Positions 10,391 through 23,690 are shown, counted from the stretch's first letter. The stretch: 64,000 nt of DNA from Bactrocera neohumeralis (GCF_024586455.1 NC_065921.1:76770720-76834719); one strand, 5' to 3'. Program-made: numbers and translations. Notes: generated by a model not told the origin, from the letters alone.

Positions 10391-13139
10391 ATATGCGGTT
10401 GCAAAGTGTTAAAAATATTGAGTTATCTTAAGGCAAGCTTCATTACAAGAGACTTATACTAAAGTATGCCAAACATATACATATATGTATGTATGTATGT
10501 ATGTAATATCCAAAATATTTTATCTGCTTACACATACCCTAACAAATTTCATTAAGAAAGTAATAACAACCATGCAAAGACAATTAAAAATTCCAAATTA
10601 AAATTTTTCGAAATCTTAATCTGAATCTTACGCCAGTAAATAGGCGGCTATGCATGAGTGTGTGTGTGCGTGTATTAACGATCTCTGCGGTATTCATTTA
10701 AACTATTATTAAAACGTCGACCTCGTCACGCCTAATTTCGCATACACATATTTTCTTTTCTTTTTTTGGGTTTTTAATTATATGCATATTGAAAAAGGGC
10801 CAAAATATCGCGCAATATTCCAAAAATGAGAAAAAATTCCACAAGAAATTGATTGCAAATCTTCAAAATTTTAAACCTGTTGCCATGAATAAAAGTGTCA
10901 TAAGAATAGTTGTTGCTGTGTTAACTTTAGTGCATTTTTATTAATCAAGATGATATTAAATTTTTTTTCGACATGGCATAACCTTGTGCCCGAATGGGGA
11001 AAAAATTGATGAGTATAGTAAAAACAAATGATGAGATTAAAAAAAATTGAATAAAAAATAAAAATAATAAAAAGGAATAAATAAAAAAAGAAAAAAATAA
11101 TAAATAAGTAAAAAAAGAAACAAAGCAAAAATTAGCGAAAGCAAAAAATTAAAATAAAAGTAATAAAAAATAAATAAAAAAAAGCAATAAAGCAAAATAT
11201 TAAAATAAAGGTATTAAAAAGGTTCGCAGTCGAAAAAATGGATAATATACAAAAGGCCATAAAATGTAAAAATCGCTTGTAAAAACAAAAAACCAAAAAT
11301 ATTTGCCAGATCTCTATGCTCTTGCGCTCTTTTCGGCGCTAAACTGCGCTCAGCTGTTGACGCTGCGCAGGCGCTTTCAAGCCACGCAGCAAACTATTTT
11401 ATTTTGCACCACAGCGTTTGTTGGCAATTTGTAAATAAGCGTTTGTGTAACGCAAATATACACATACATACATATAGACAGACATATACTTATTTAAAAA
11501 AAAACACACACATACATAGGCATGTGTGTATGTGTATGTCTTCAAACAGCTTGCAGCTTTATTTATTTGCGCCATTTTCACATTTCTTAGACTTAGTTTT
11601 CAGCATTTTCAATTTGGCCATTTATTTGTACAACGACCTGCACAAATTAGAGATACAGTTACGCGTCGCATACACGCACATACATGTATGTATGTACATA
11701 CATACTCATTCATGGATGCTTAAAATGCCATTCAGCCGTTGAAATCACCTGCGCGAGCACTTACTATATACAATCCTACAAAGCAATATTCATATATACA
11801 TATATACATATACACATATACACGTATGTACATATACACTTACTAACATATATACTAGTAATACACATACATACATACACACACTGGCATATTTATCTCC
11901 AGTAAGTCGATCTTCATTTTAGCCGCTCAAATTCCAATTTCGCTTTCAACACCAGTCATTACGCTTTTGCTAGTAATTTGCATATGTTAATTTTTACTTC
12001 TTGCTGTGGCCACCATCGCCATCACCACCACCACTACTTGCCGATGTTGCAAAGTTTCAAAAGCGTAAAAATGAGAAAAAAATAGCAAACAAATTGGAAA
12101 ACAATACAAATGTTGAAAAACTAGCAAAAAAAATATATAAAATGATAACAAATTTTTTTTAAATTATTTTTTAAAAATTAGATTTTTTTAATTTTATTTT
12201 TTAAATATTTTATTTAAACTTTTTTTTAATTTTTTTTTATATGTACATATTTTTAATACTACTATTTATACATCTTTTTCAATTTCATTTTTTAAAAATT
12301 AAAAAAAAAAAATATTTTTTAAAAATTGTATTTAAAACTTTTTTTTTAATTTTTTGTCATTTTTATTTTTTAAAAATTTTATTTAAAACTTTTTTTAAAT
12401 TTTTAAAAATTCTGTTTTATATATTTTTTTTGCTATTTTTACAACTTTTACAATTTAATTTTTTTTTCGGAATAACAAAAAAAATAATTTTAAAATAGTA
12501 TTTTTTAATGCTTTCATATTTTTTTGCTGTTTTTACAACTTTTTAAATTTTTTTTTCAAATTTTATTAAACAGTTTTTTTTCTTAAATATGTTAGCTGGT
12601 ACAAATAACTAACACACCAAAAATAATAAAAAGCGATGCAAATAAGCAATATATCTTTAAAAAAAATAAAAAAAAGTTTTTTAAAGTTAAAAAAAAAAAA
12701 TCAAAAAAGTTAAAAATCAACCAAGTGATGCCATCGAAAAAAAGTCAAAAAAAATTAAGCGATGCCAGCGAGTTAAGTGAAAAATTTGGCACACCAGCTA
12801 TTGTGACATTTTTCTGCATTGCAATTTTGTTTCTCTTTCTCTATTTACATATGTACACTTTGTTGTTGTTGTGTTTACCATCATTCGCGTCAGACGCCTG
12901 TTAAACGCTGTCTAAATTAATGCGCATTTAGTTCGCATAATTTCGCCTGACTTATGAATTGTTTATTTGATTTGAGTGGCTGTGTGGCAATTTCGTAGTC
13001 AATGGGGCTGCACGAGTTTTCATTTATTTTCGAGAAAAAAAATTAACTCTCTTCATCTCTTCAGTGTTTTTGACTGCTCACGCCACTTTTGTTACTGTTA
13101 TTATTTACAAACAGATACGACTTTTTTCGGTCATATGGA
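10391..13139. other. AT-rich intergenic DNA, low complexity
   Basis: A-rich runs at 11030-11220 and 12060-12760, TACATA/CACATA microsatellites at 11460-11530 and 11680-11880. The open frames here are products of base bias. No gene seen. Confidence 0.6.
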
Positions 13140-13400
13140 TTCCTAAAGAGAAACATCATATAGGTTACCTATCCACCTACTCGCTGCGAAGGTTCAGAAT
13201 TTATCTGCCTCTTCTCCTGCTTCCCACGGCAGGTACTGCGTCGAATACTGTCGGATCCGGAGTGTTTTCAACCATTCGGATACTGTCTGTTTATTCGCTG
13301 AACTATTTCAATGTCATAGTATATCACATGCAGCTTATCATTCCATCGACCGTTGCCAACAACTGTGATTTCTCACATGTCTTCTTTTAGTTAGATTGCC
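13140..13400 (-). mobile_element. LINE 3' fragment, same family as 1590-2400
   Basis: The + strand words GGTACTGCGTCGAATACT and GGAGTGTTTTC, then CGCTGAACT...TCATTCCATCGACCG, align in order with 1676-1790 of the fragment at 1590-2400. That is the C-terminus of a non-LTR retrotransposon on the - strand. Highly decayed. Confidence 0.6.
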
Positions 13401-13639
13401 TCATTTAATTTCATCCAACGTTTGTTAAACCCGTTCTATATATTGTGGACACTATATCCTTCTGATACGAGCTAAATTGCAAGAGGTCTGGTAAACTCCT
13501 CACCGTCAGTGACGTTCGCCTTTTCTATATTAAGAGAAATTGGGTTAGCTAATCATTGTTCATTCAGAATCCACTTGATTAAGTTAAAAATAGAAATAAA
13601 TGCGCCTGGTAACAGCAGAATCGAAAATGTAAATCCGAT

Positions 13640-13990
13640 GAGTTTGAAAGCTTGCAAGGTTCCCTTACCAAAATCCCATCAAGATGGCAACTAGCAGGAG
13701 TTCCCCTGTATCCCAGCTGCAGAGAGGAAGATAAGGTGGAAACATCTAGGCACTTTTTTCTCCACTGTCCAACTTTGGCATCTCGGTTACCATACTTTCC
13801 ATGAACGCGCGGAATCGGGTGGAATAGATATTAGACGGCTTACTGCATTTATAGCTAGCTCTAGGTGCTTTGTCGGTACGCGATGATCTATTTAATCCAT
13901 ACCAAAAAGCTCTGGGTGACACAACGGTCATCCGCTTCTAGCTGTCTTATTTATCTAAGCTAACCTAACTTAGCTAACCCAACCAGTTTA
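13640..13990 (+). mobile_element. LINE C-terminal fragment
   Basis: In the + strand frame around 13715-13800 the translation reads EDKVETSRHFFLHCPTLASR. This resembles the ET-x2-H-x4-C zinc-knuckle region at the C-terminus of jockey/I-like LINE polyproteins. It is followed by the typical tail region and by CTAACCTAAC-type sequence at 13960-13980. Frame breaks follow. Confidence 0.65.
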
Positions 13991-14289
13991 CAGTTGTAAA
14001 AATATGTACTTTAGAGGACGCCAAGTTAAACTAATCAACACGTCCTTCTTAACTGTCCTGTATTTTCAAAAACAATGCTGAAATTTCTCGGATCTCAGAC
14101 CTACAGCTAAACTAATTATCTGAGGGAAATAAAAATTAAGACCCTTAGTGGGCTTCAGGGCGTTCAAAAAGTTTTGTCTGTAATCGTACATGAGATCCAA
14201 GTGCAAGAATTTTATGGTTTCAAACAAGACAGTGTCTTTAGCAGTTCAAATCCTAAACGTGATGGTATTCTGCGGAAACTCATTACAGT

Positions 14290-14450
14290 TATTCATGCGT
14301 GTTGACCAATGATTCCCAATCCTAAACCTAAGGGTATTCTGTTTATTACAGTTATTCGTGTGTATGGACCAATGATTCCCTCTGCCCTTAAAGCACACAA
14401 AACAGTGACCTTTTGGGGATGTAACGACATCTCAACAATGGGTGGGGAAT
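14290..14450 (-). mobile_element. Small fragment of a mariner-superfamily transposase
   Basis: The - strand translation has SLHPQKVTVLCALRAEGIIG followed by PYT. This matches the segment between the first and second catalytic residues in DDE_3-type transposases (consensus HPxKVTVWCxLxAxGIIGPYF). Only about 50 codons survive. The flanking 14450-15000 and 13990-14290 contain no gene. Confidence 0.7.
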
Positions 14451-15009
14451 TATCGTCACTCCAATTTGATTTGCCAATACGTACCAATTGCAAAAAAGTA
14501 AATATCATTGTTGAACTAAATGTGTCGTGCGGATCGAAGCATTATTTTGGTAATAAATTTGCGCGAGGCGGAGTAAGTCTGTTCATTATAAAATGACAAA
14601 CCGAATGGAATATAAATCAATTAACAAAACTGTCAGAAAGACCAGCTCTGAAAAGCAATTTTTCCACACTGAACATCACACGTTAAAAAAAATTACCTGA
14701 GAGCAATTATGGTTCCGTGGACATCATCTATTCATTTTTAACAGAGCAGTCCTAACCAGTACTCAAAGCAACCTCTCAGCTTCGATATATCCATGGTGGA
14801 GCTGGCTAATAACTGTTCCAATACTATAGTTATAAATAATAGTTGGGACTTAACATGTTTAGGCAATATTAACGATATCAGTTAGGATTTCAAGAGATCT
14901 AACGAAAATAAGTTTAATAATGCCTGTATTTACATATCTGTCAAATGCCAATTATTCCCGGATTTCGGTTTGAGGAGTAAGTCGAACTGTTTCGGATCTT
15001 AATATTGAC

Positions 15010-15300
15010 TAGGTTAGGTTAGGTTAGATGGCTATTCAAAGATCGCACGTGAACTACTATATGTAGTCCTTCGTGAGGCCGGTAAAAGCCCCAAAACTAG
15101 GGAGAGGCTAGCCTTACTGAGGGCAAAGAGATCACTAGATCTCTTGCGATCGATCTTGGGCCAAAAGCCGTTTGCGACATTTCATGTACCGATGGTGGCC
15201 CAACGCTAACCAAGTTTCCGCGATGCCCAGCTATCTATACGAATCTGGGAGCACTGACCCGCTGCCATTCTACCAATAGTAGTTCTAGGGTGCCTTTATA
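15010..15300. repeat. Probable dispersed repeat beginning with GGTTAG repeats
   Basis: Starts TAGGTTAGGTTAGGTTAGAT at about 15010 and continues in relatively GC-rich sequence unlike the flanks. Similar GGTTAG leaders border the LINE tail at 19690. No protein match is visible in this piece, so the class is uncertain. Confidence 0.4.
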
Positions 15301-16899
15301 GCCTAATATAGACTAGAAGTTTATCTAATTTGTGGGTTTCTAAAATAAATTCTAGAAAAGTCCTTACGCGGTGACCACAGTTGCAATCAATTTAGCCCTT
15401 AAGCCAAGCTTACGCTATATTTTAAGTGATATATAGTATAGTTACTTATGCAATATATGTCCAATAATGAGAGCGTTGCCAAAAGGTATCTGTCAAAATA
15501 TTTACAGCCAGCCATCTAGGCAAATATGCAAATGGAGCGACTTGACCCAACACTACCCTTTATCTTTGTGTAGAAGAAAAGAAGGCGCTCGAACAGTAAG
15601 CGTGGAAGCAAAAACCAAGTGACATTCTTAGCATTCGGGCGGCTTTAAGCGTATAAGTTGTGGAGAAGACGGGAAGGAGGCGTGTAGTGCCTCAGTATTT
15701 GCGTGATTTTTATGCCTAAGCATGTGCAACCGTTGCGGATGTTTACGAGTAGCAGTTGTTGTTGTTGTAGTAGCATATAAATTTTACATAATAATGTCGG
15801 CTTATATTCATTGTAGTTGGCAGCCGTGGCGCAACTACAGGACCTTTTACAGCGACACTTATGAAAGTGCGCTCCGAAAAAAAATGCACACACACGTACA
15901 TGTGTATGTATGTAAGTATTTGCGCTGCTCTTGTTGAGATATGCAAATGTGAAACCAAATCAAATATGAACTAGGCTGCATAATTCATTGAGCAGTGCAA
16001 GAGCAAGTGGGTCTAAGAGTATGTAAATTATGCTTTTTTGTGTATAAGTGTAGGAGTGTAAGGGTCGCTAACTATCTAAGGCTACTGTTGTCGCACGTGA
16101 CACGGTAGCGGTTTGAAAATCGGGCATGAAAAGTGCAAAAAACTGCGTTTGAATATTTTGTTTGGTTAGAGCAGGTTGAAATGAAATTCACGATTTTCTA
16201 TCCCCAGTACAAAATGAGGGAAATATTCTACGGATCATTCTGCACCAGTTTGCCTAAGAGAGTAAGGGTCCACAACCGGTTCCGAGACAGGTAGTTTAAA
16301 GGTTGACCAACATCTTAGTTAAAAAGTTCGCAATACTCTCTGGGGTTCATGTAGTATATTCGGCGTCAGGGGACTTGATAAGTTTTAGCTCGATTTTGAC
16401 AAATTTTTGGTCATAAGATGACAGAGCTTAAACTCACTTTGTGCTCAATTTGTGTACTGGAAAGTGAAAGAATTAGAATTTGAAATGGTGTTAATGGGGT
16501 TAATGGGAAAGTGGGCGTGGCTATAGCCCGATATCGCTTCTCAATTTCAATTTTCGCTCTGTAACATAGGAATGTGAGAATAATGTGATATATCGATTTT
16601 GGTGGAAATTGCTTGAGTAGTTGCAGAGATATATAAGGTCATCTAAAGGTGGGCGGTGCCATGCTCAACGCAAAATTTTCAGACTGGCTCCTACAAAACG
16701 CTATCGTATTATCTCGGCTGTTTTCATACTGTCGGAGCGTATAACAATAAATTTGTTCTAAGAAAATTTGTATTAAACCTATTAGAGAGCCGGACCACCC
16801 CAACTCTTTCAAAACTTTTAAAATTAAAGATGTCCTTACTTAAAGTAATTCGTTGCATCAAATCATTGTAATATCGGAGGGATAAGTGAAAACCTTTTT
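15301..16899. other. Intergenic, no gene seen; possible old repeat at 16.15-16.65 kb
   Basis: Contains CAACAACA/TTGTTG tracts (15755-15770) and, at about 16490-16650, GTGGGCGTGGCTATAGCCCG and GGTGGGCGGTGCC in sequence of a type I associate with dispersed fly repeats. No domain-bearing frame. Confidence 0.45.
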
Positions 16900-17610
16900 G
16901 GAAGATCATTTGGTCCTAAGAAAAGTGCAAGTACGACGGTTGATGCCAAAATTACTCAACAACAGTCTTCCAAAAACAGCGTAGCGTTAAGGTCTGTGAA
17001 ACAATACTTTCCGACTACCAGGAGCTCATGAAACGTATAATTAATTGCTGGCGATGAGTCTTGGATCTATGCTTACGACCCGGAAATAGACGATTGATCA
17101 GCCGAATATCGTGGCAAAGATGAGCCGAAGAATCAATGTTATGTCACAATTTTCTTGGATTATCGAGGTGTGATGCACTTCGATTACCTACCTATCGGCT
17201 AAAGTCTATAAGGAATACTATTTGTGTATTATGCGTCGCTTAAGCGAAGCCATTCGTAAAACGAGACTGGAGTTATGAGCCGTCGGCTCTTGCTTTTTGC
17301 ACCACGCTAATGTGACGTCGCATACTCCGTTGATTTTTCGTGAGTTTGTCGCCAAGTTTTTAACGAATATCGTGGCGCAACCACCGTATTCGTCTGACTT
17401 AGCTCTGTGTGATTTCTGGCTATTACGAAAACTCAAACGATCGCTCAGTGCAAACAGTTTGAGTCAATTGAAGACTACGCGCTTTGTAGGCTATTTCAGA
17501 AATTGACTTGAACAACTGTTTCGAGGTTTGAAAAAAACGTTGACACAAGTGTATCGGAACCTTGGGGGACTACTTGGGCGTCTACGACATTTATTTTGAA
17601 GAATAAATTA
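16900..17610 (+). mobile_element. Degenerate mariner transposase (DD34D type)
   Basis: The + strand pieces in several frames are: AGDESWIYAYDPEIDD (first catalytic Asp, about 17047-17095), then after a stop SAEYRGKDEPKNQCYVTIFL, HHANVTSHTPLIFREFVAKF and VAQPPYSSDLALCDFWLLRK, then LSQLKT near 17470. The order and motifs are those of mariner transposases. The second catalytic position, normally HDN, reads HHAN, so the Asp is lost. Several stops and shifts make it a pseudogene. Confidence 0.85.
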
Positions 17611-18805
17611 AGAGTTTTAAAATTATGAACAAATTCTTAGTATTTTTTGGTTATAGTAGTATAACTCCATATCTAATATGATAAGTTTTAGGTGATACAA
17701 AACTATTATACTCTGTAGCAACACGTTGCAAGTGTATAAAAATATATATCTTTCAATTTTCATACGGAAGTTTGCCTTTACGTCAAAGTATTCGAAATAC
17801 TCCAATAGTGCCCTTGAAAATGGGAAGGACACAATTTCAATAGAAAATTGAAAAAAAACGGGAAAATCAACAAGCCAAATAAACAATTTGCTGGAATTTC
17901 CGAAATATTTACTATGTCAACTTTACGACGATACTTTTGTTGGCAAACAAAAATATTTGCTTATGCAAAACTTTCTCGAGAATGCTCTTTAGTTATGCTT
18001 ATTTTTGCATACTTGTTTATTTCTAGTTTTCAATTAACACTGTTGTAGAATGGAAATTTAAGCACAAGTCTGGGAGAGTAAAAACTAAGCAGGCACCGAA
18101 GCAATTAACTGGCTGTTCGGTAGTGATTATAGGGTCTTCCACGAGATATTCGTATGATTCTAAAATCAAAACGATTATGAAAGCCGAAACGATAATGAAA
18201 GCAATCCATTCTTAATTTGGTATACCATAAAAATCGTGGAAGTTAGTATCAGTTCGAACTGAAAAAAACTCTAAAAATTCAACCACACTTTTTCTCTCAA
18301 CCAGACATACTATATACATATATGTATATATACATATGGAGACATTTAAAGTTATAGCAGTTCCTGCAGTGATAGCTGTAAAACCAGCTGTCAAAGTATA
18401 TATACATATGTATTTGATATTTATGTTCAGTGTATAACTCGAACTCGACTATAACCTTGTAAGCGGTGTCTACAACAATAACGAAGCTGAAATATATATA
18501 ACATAAGGTTTGTTTCATAATAGCTTACTATCACTAGCTAGCCAAGCTGAGTAGAAGCTGACAGAGTTGCTGTTGTCTACTAATGAAAGTTCTACGCTCC
18601 CTAGGGAGAGTCGAATCTCTGTGATTAGTAGCTCAGCTTTAACTATCCATTAAGAAAGAGCGCTCTTTGTCCTTCACATTCACTACTAAGCGATTCCTTC
18701 AACTCCTTTTCATAAGTTTCTTAACAAATTAAATAAATACGTAAATTTATGTTTAATTTAGCATTATGAACCTAAATCAATACCAAATATTAGTTCCAAC
18801 TGACC
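17611..18805. other. Intergenic, no gene seen
   Basis: AT-rich; contains TATATACATATG microsatellite-like sequence at about 18300-18410 and a weak imperfect hairpin at about 18548-18640. No recognisable coding sequence. Confidence 0.5.
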
Positions 18806-19266
18806 CAGTGCCGTAGCTAGGGGGGGCGAAGGGGGCCGTCGCCCCGGGCGTAACGTCTTGGGGGCGGCAAAACGATCTTCGCTGTTTTTTAATATTCGGA
18901 AAAATATCTAAAATTTTTTTTTGCAAAACTGGTATTTAAAAACTCCAATTCGGACAAAAATTGCTACAAATTGTGTCAAAAGTGTACAAGATATAGGGCG
19001 AAAATGGTTTTTTCTCTATGGCTTTTAATAAGATGTCTTGTAAATTTACTATCAATTTTCTCAAAAACCGTATTGTGAGAATTTTGGAACTTCAGAATTT
19101 GCGTGGCTTCTAGTTCCGAAATTTTATATACTTAATATCGAAGATATTTTGTAAAAATTCACTTTTGTTCGAACCACCTCATGAAACTTGTAGGTAGGTA
19201 GATAAAGGGGGGGGGGCGGCAGAACATCCTTGGCCCCGGGCGCCCGAAGTTATAGCTACGCCACTG
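18806..19266. mobile_element. hAT-type MITE with 8-bp target duplication
   Basis: The left end CAGTGCCGTAGCTAGGG and the right end (reverse complement) CAGTGGCGTAGCTATAA are inverted repeats with the CAGTG..GC start usual for hAT elements. The element is bounded on both sides by AACTGACC (18798-18805 and 19267-19274), a perfect 8-bp target-site duplication as expected for hAT. G-rich subterminal regions flank a 461-bp body without coding capacity, so it would need a transposase supplied in trans. Confidence 0.9.
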
Positions 19267-19689
19267 AACTGACCATTGTAGAGAACAAACTCTTTTATTT
19301 TTCAGTAAGAATGGCTAAAATTGTATTGAAAGGCTTCGAGTTCTGTACGAGTATGTAATTCTATTCGAGCTCAGAAGCTGCTTAGAACTTGATGAACTCG
19401 AACTAGGACTTCTATGAATTTCAGAGAAATTATAAATCCACTTAAGTATCAGATACTAAATGTTGGATTTATTAATAAGTTTATAATCTCACTTAACCTG
19501 AGATAAATATTTCACATATAACACCGTTAGATGTTCGAAAAAACTATAAACTGTCACCTTTTGAATACAAAACTAAAGAACTGAACGCCTTTATTGTTGG
19601 TTAGAACTATTCGGAACTTATATTTCTAAACCATGACGACACACCATGTACCTGTTGAAAAGGGAACGATGAACAACAAACGGTCACAC

Positions 19690-20110
19690 CTAGGTTAGGT
19701 TAGGTGAATTTGATAGGCCAATAAGCCACGCATAGAGCAGTTTTGGTCCTTTGTGATACCAGATGGAGTTCAGTTCCCAGGTCTAAGAGTAGTAGTCATC
19801 CTTTAGGATGCCTGCACTTGACGCGAATTTTAATAGACTTTGCGGTCTCACTATCGATACCTGCACCAGTGTATCATACCGTGGGGACTGCCAATGCGGA
19901 ACAAGTGCACTAGAGATGCTTCATTGTTTCCCTGGTGCCCTGCTCTAGACAATTCCTGCAGTCTTCTCGATCTGTCAGCCACATGCTGCGTGCGTGTGTC
20001 GTCACCAGACAGTGACCAGTTAGTATTCCCATTATGTTCTTACAATCTCTACTATCGAGTGCCAATAGGAATTTTGAGTATTTCCGTTCTACCGTTTTGC
20101 ATGTGATTTA
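19690..20110 (-). mobile_element. LINE C-terminal fragment
   Basis: The - strand translation from about 20040 reads IMGILTGHCLVTTHARSMWL then DREDCRNCLEQGTRETMKHL, followed by CTCSALA. This is the LTGH and Cys/His region (CxxC...H..C) at the end of jockey/I-like LINE polyproteins. It ends with TAGGTTAGGTTAGG-type sequence at 19692-19706. Stops are present; inactive. Confidence 0.75.
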
Positions 20111-21929
20111 AGCAGTTTTGCACTTAGGTAGCTCATTCCAACAGGTTTGATTTTCTTTAACTAGTGCTTTGGGCTAGAAATCATTTAAATGTGCTACTGT
20201 AAGTAACCGTTAGAAGTGCTGCTCACTTATAGCAAATTGCTGTATACAGTGCATGCGAAAAGTGCAACATTCAATTGCTTTGAAAATATGTTTTCTTCGA
20301 CTATTGCTTATTTTACACTTCAACTTTTGCTGAAACTGTTTTTGTGCGACATTTTTTAAGTTAGAATTTTACGCCAAATTGCATGTCGCACCTTTATCAC
20401 TTTAACACTTGAGGTTCATTTGAATTTCTGCTAGACTTTGCTGACGTCAGAGGCGTTCAAATAGTTGCCAATGAGATGCGCCAGCAATTTTGTGTTATTT
20501 ATGTGTTGTAAATGCATTATAAAACAAAAATAAAACAATAAAAAACATATTTCCTTAGTGCAATTGTTTTCTTTCTATTTATTTTAAAATAAAAAAAAGA
20601 GGAATTTTGTAATACACACTCATCAAAAAGTTGAAATTCCAAATGAAATGCGTGACTGTTGGGAAAAGTGCATTGTTGACAACTCTTATTAATACACAAC
20701 ATTTATGAGTTCTATAACCCAGCAGCAAGCCTTCCTCATCGCCTGGCGGTATACTGGCTGAAATGCTTTGCGCTTTTGCGCCACCCGAAGCCTTAGCGCG
20801 GGGGTGCGCGCGCCATTGTAGTATTTGCTTAAACTATATGCCTCACACACACACACACATATACACACACAGCCACCTAAGCCAACTCATGCACACCAGC
20901 GCGCTTGGAGCGCGTCACTCAAGCCGGTTTCCGTTGCAGTCAACAAATGTTAATCGCCTGTTTTTATGTATGCGCCACACACACATATATATAGTTAGTG
21001 CATATCCGTTAGTACTATCCAAGTAAACTGTAGAACTAACAGTTTTAATAGCGTCTTAATGTTGTAAAAGTCTATACGCCGCCAACAACAACAATGCTTA
21101 ATAAATACACTCATTGCGCTGTAAAGCACCCCCAACCCTGAAAGACAAGTGGATATCCACACACTATGCTTTATGCGCTTTGAGGCTGTGTCGCATCCGC
21201 CTGACAGCTGGCTGTGTACTTTACATATATGACACCACCATAACGTGCGTACACCGCACGCGCGCCCTTAGTACCCAGCCAAAGTTCGTCTTGCTTGGTT
21301 GTAAGTCTTTTGCGCGCAGTGTTTGCCGACTCCTTAGCCACACCCGCCGCGCGGCGCGCACTTACATAGCCTGCGCGCCGCCTATGTCACGCGGCACTAT
21401 GTGTTCTTACTTGTGTGCTGTGCGGTGTTGTGTTGTTGGTTTGTCATTTTTTATTTTATGCGGAAGCTACAAATATCTGCGTCGTTATAGCGTCTCGGCG
21501 CATTCGTTTCGTTGGCTTTGTAACGCGCGGTTTAAAGCGTACTCACTGTGTGTACCGCCATACTACTCCCACTACTAAGTGCCTAACTAACTACTACTTA
21601 TCTAATAGCATACTTACTTATTTATTTACTTGCTTCCTGGTTTGTGTCTTATCACTACTGCTCTTGTTGTACATTTTCATATTTAATCTGTTGCGTGGTT
21701 TTCGTTGATTTTTTTCTGTTTTTTGGTTTTTGGTGAATTCAAATTTGTTAGCGCGCACGTGTTGTAACGGTAACCACAGCAGTGTCCTTTGACAGCCTGT
21801 TGGCGGGCGCATGCATAAATTATTTTTTGTGCCGCAGTGTAACAACGCTTCCAGGTGTACAGTGCTTCGAAGTGAGTGGAAGGTGGCTAAAAATGTGCCT
21901 TGTGAGGATAGTGTGTGAAAATAAAATTA
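20111..21929. other. Intergenic; GC-richer island at 20.7-21.9 kb
   Basis: Positions 20700-21560 are clearly more GC/CpG-rich than the rest (GCGCGCGCC, GCGCGGCGCG). A 154-codon open frame at 21114-21578 (+) has no recognisable domain and is rich in Cys and Arg, as expected from that composition. A good splice donor word GAA|GTGAGT lies at about 21870. The island could hold an upstream non-coding exon or promoter of the reductase gene, but this is speculation; no clear TATA or initiator combination was found. Confidence 0.3.
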
Positions 21930-23690
21930 ATTTTTAAATTGGGAGTTATGTGGATCATAGAAAAAAATTTGAAGAAATAATAATTTTTTTCGTCAAAAAA
22001 TTATTTGAAAATATTTTTTTTATGTGATAATTTTTAATTTTGAAATATATATCAATATATGTATATTATATTGATCACAGAAAAAATTTTAATTTTTTTC
22101 GACAAAAACATTATTAAAAAATATATAAAAAATAAGTTAAAAATTAAATATTAGAAAAAGTATTAAATTTTATCGTCAAAAAATTATTGATTTTTTTTTA
22201 ATAAAAATTGTTTTTTTTAATTAAATTTTTATATTAAAAATATAAGAAAATATTTTTTATATAATAATTTTTAATTTTTAAATATATTAATAAATAAAAG
22301 AAAAAGGTGGATCAAAGAAAAAAAAATTTTTTAGTCAAAAAATTATTAAAAAATACATAAAAAATAAATTATAAATAAGGAGATATGTGGATAATGGAAA
22401 AATATTATTTTTTTTTGACAGAACTTCATTTAAATCTTTTAATACATTTTGTTTTTTTTTATTCGAAATTTTTATGTTAACAACTTATAAAAAATATTTT
22501 TTTATAAAATAATTTTCAAATATATTGATAAATAAGAGAAAAAGGAAAACATTTTTTTTCGACAAAAAAATTATTATAAAAATATATAACAAATAAAATA
22601 TAAATTATGAGGTATGTGGATAATAGAAAAAATATTTATTTTTTTGTCAAAGCTTAATTTAAAATTTAAAAAAAAGTTGTTAAGTTAAAAAATTATAAAA
22701 AAAATATTTTTTTATATAATAATTAGTAATTTTTGAATATATTGGTAAATAAGGTGGATCATAGAAAACACATTTTTTTTGTCAAAAAATTATTAAAAAA
22801 ATATTTAAAATTTAAACAAGGAGATATGTGGATCATAGCAAAAGTATAAAATTTTATCATCAAAAAATTCTTAAAATTTTTGAATAAAATTTTTTTTTTT
22901 TAAATTTAAATTTTTATGCAAAACAATTATAAAAAATATTTTTTTTTATAGAATGAGTTTTAAATATATTGATAAATAAGAGAATAAGGTGGATCACAGG
23001 AAAATTTTTTTTTCGACAAAAAAATTATTAAAAAAATATATATAAAATAAAAAATAAATTATGAGATATGTGGATAATAGAAAAAATATTTTTTTCGGCA
23101 AATCTTAATTAAAATTGGAAAAAAAAATTTTTTGTAAGTTAAAAAATTATAAAAAAAATATAAAAAAAATATTTTTTTAAATAATAATTTTAAATTTTTG
23201 AATATATTGATAAATAAGGTGGATCATAGAAAACATATTTTTTTCTCATCAAAAAATTATTTAAAAAAAAATTTTATTTAAATAAATGTTGATCTTTAAT
23301 TAAATACATTGGTAAATAAGGGATTATAGAAGAGGGAAAAGAAAACAATTTTTTTTCCTCAAACTAATTATTAATAAATTATATAAATAATAAAATATCA
23401 ATTATGATGGATAATAGAAAAAATATTTGTTTTTCGTCAAAACCTAATTAAAATTAAAAACAAAAATTTTCTTTTTTCAAAAAGTTAAAAATTTTTTTAG
23501 TTAAAAAAAATATTTTTTTATTAATTTTTAATTTTTGAATATATTATAAATAAGGTGGATCATAGAAAACATTTTTTTTCAAAAAATTATTAAAAAAAAA
23601 TTTTTATTTAAATAATTGTTAATTTTTAATTAAATACATTGGTAAATAAGGGATTATAGAAAATATTTATTTTTTCCTAAAAAAATGCAC
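21930..23690 (+). repeat. AT-rich tandem array anchored on GTGGAT-ATAG words
   Basis: Recurring GGTGGATCATAGAAAAC (near 22300, 22751, 22988, 23217, 23553) alternates with GAGATATGTGGATAATAGAA (near 22379, 22610, 22820, 23062, 23404). Each is followed by TTTTTTTCGACAAAAAAATT and ATTATTAAAAAA-type sequence. Spacing within each series is about 210-240 bp, longer at the 3' end. This looks like a two-subunit higher-order repeat. Non-coding. Confidence 0.75.

Noticed and set aside
15008..15026. TTAGG repeats (also at 19692-19706), the ancestral insect telomere motif
   Set aside because: Only three units, in internal positions bordering LINE-type sequence. Diptera do not use TTAGG telomeres; this is better explained as part of dispersed repeats.
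18548..18640. tRNA-like hairpin (GAGAGTCGAATCTCT with TAGCTCAG nearby)
   Set aside because: The T-arm-like and D-arm-like words are in the wrong order, and no acceptor stem forms.
21114..21578. 154-codon open frame on the + strand
   Set aside because: Lies in a locally GC-rich patch, has no domain, and is Cys/Arg-rich as the base composition predicts. No splice or start context.
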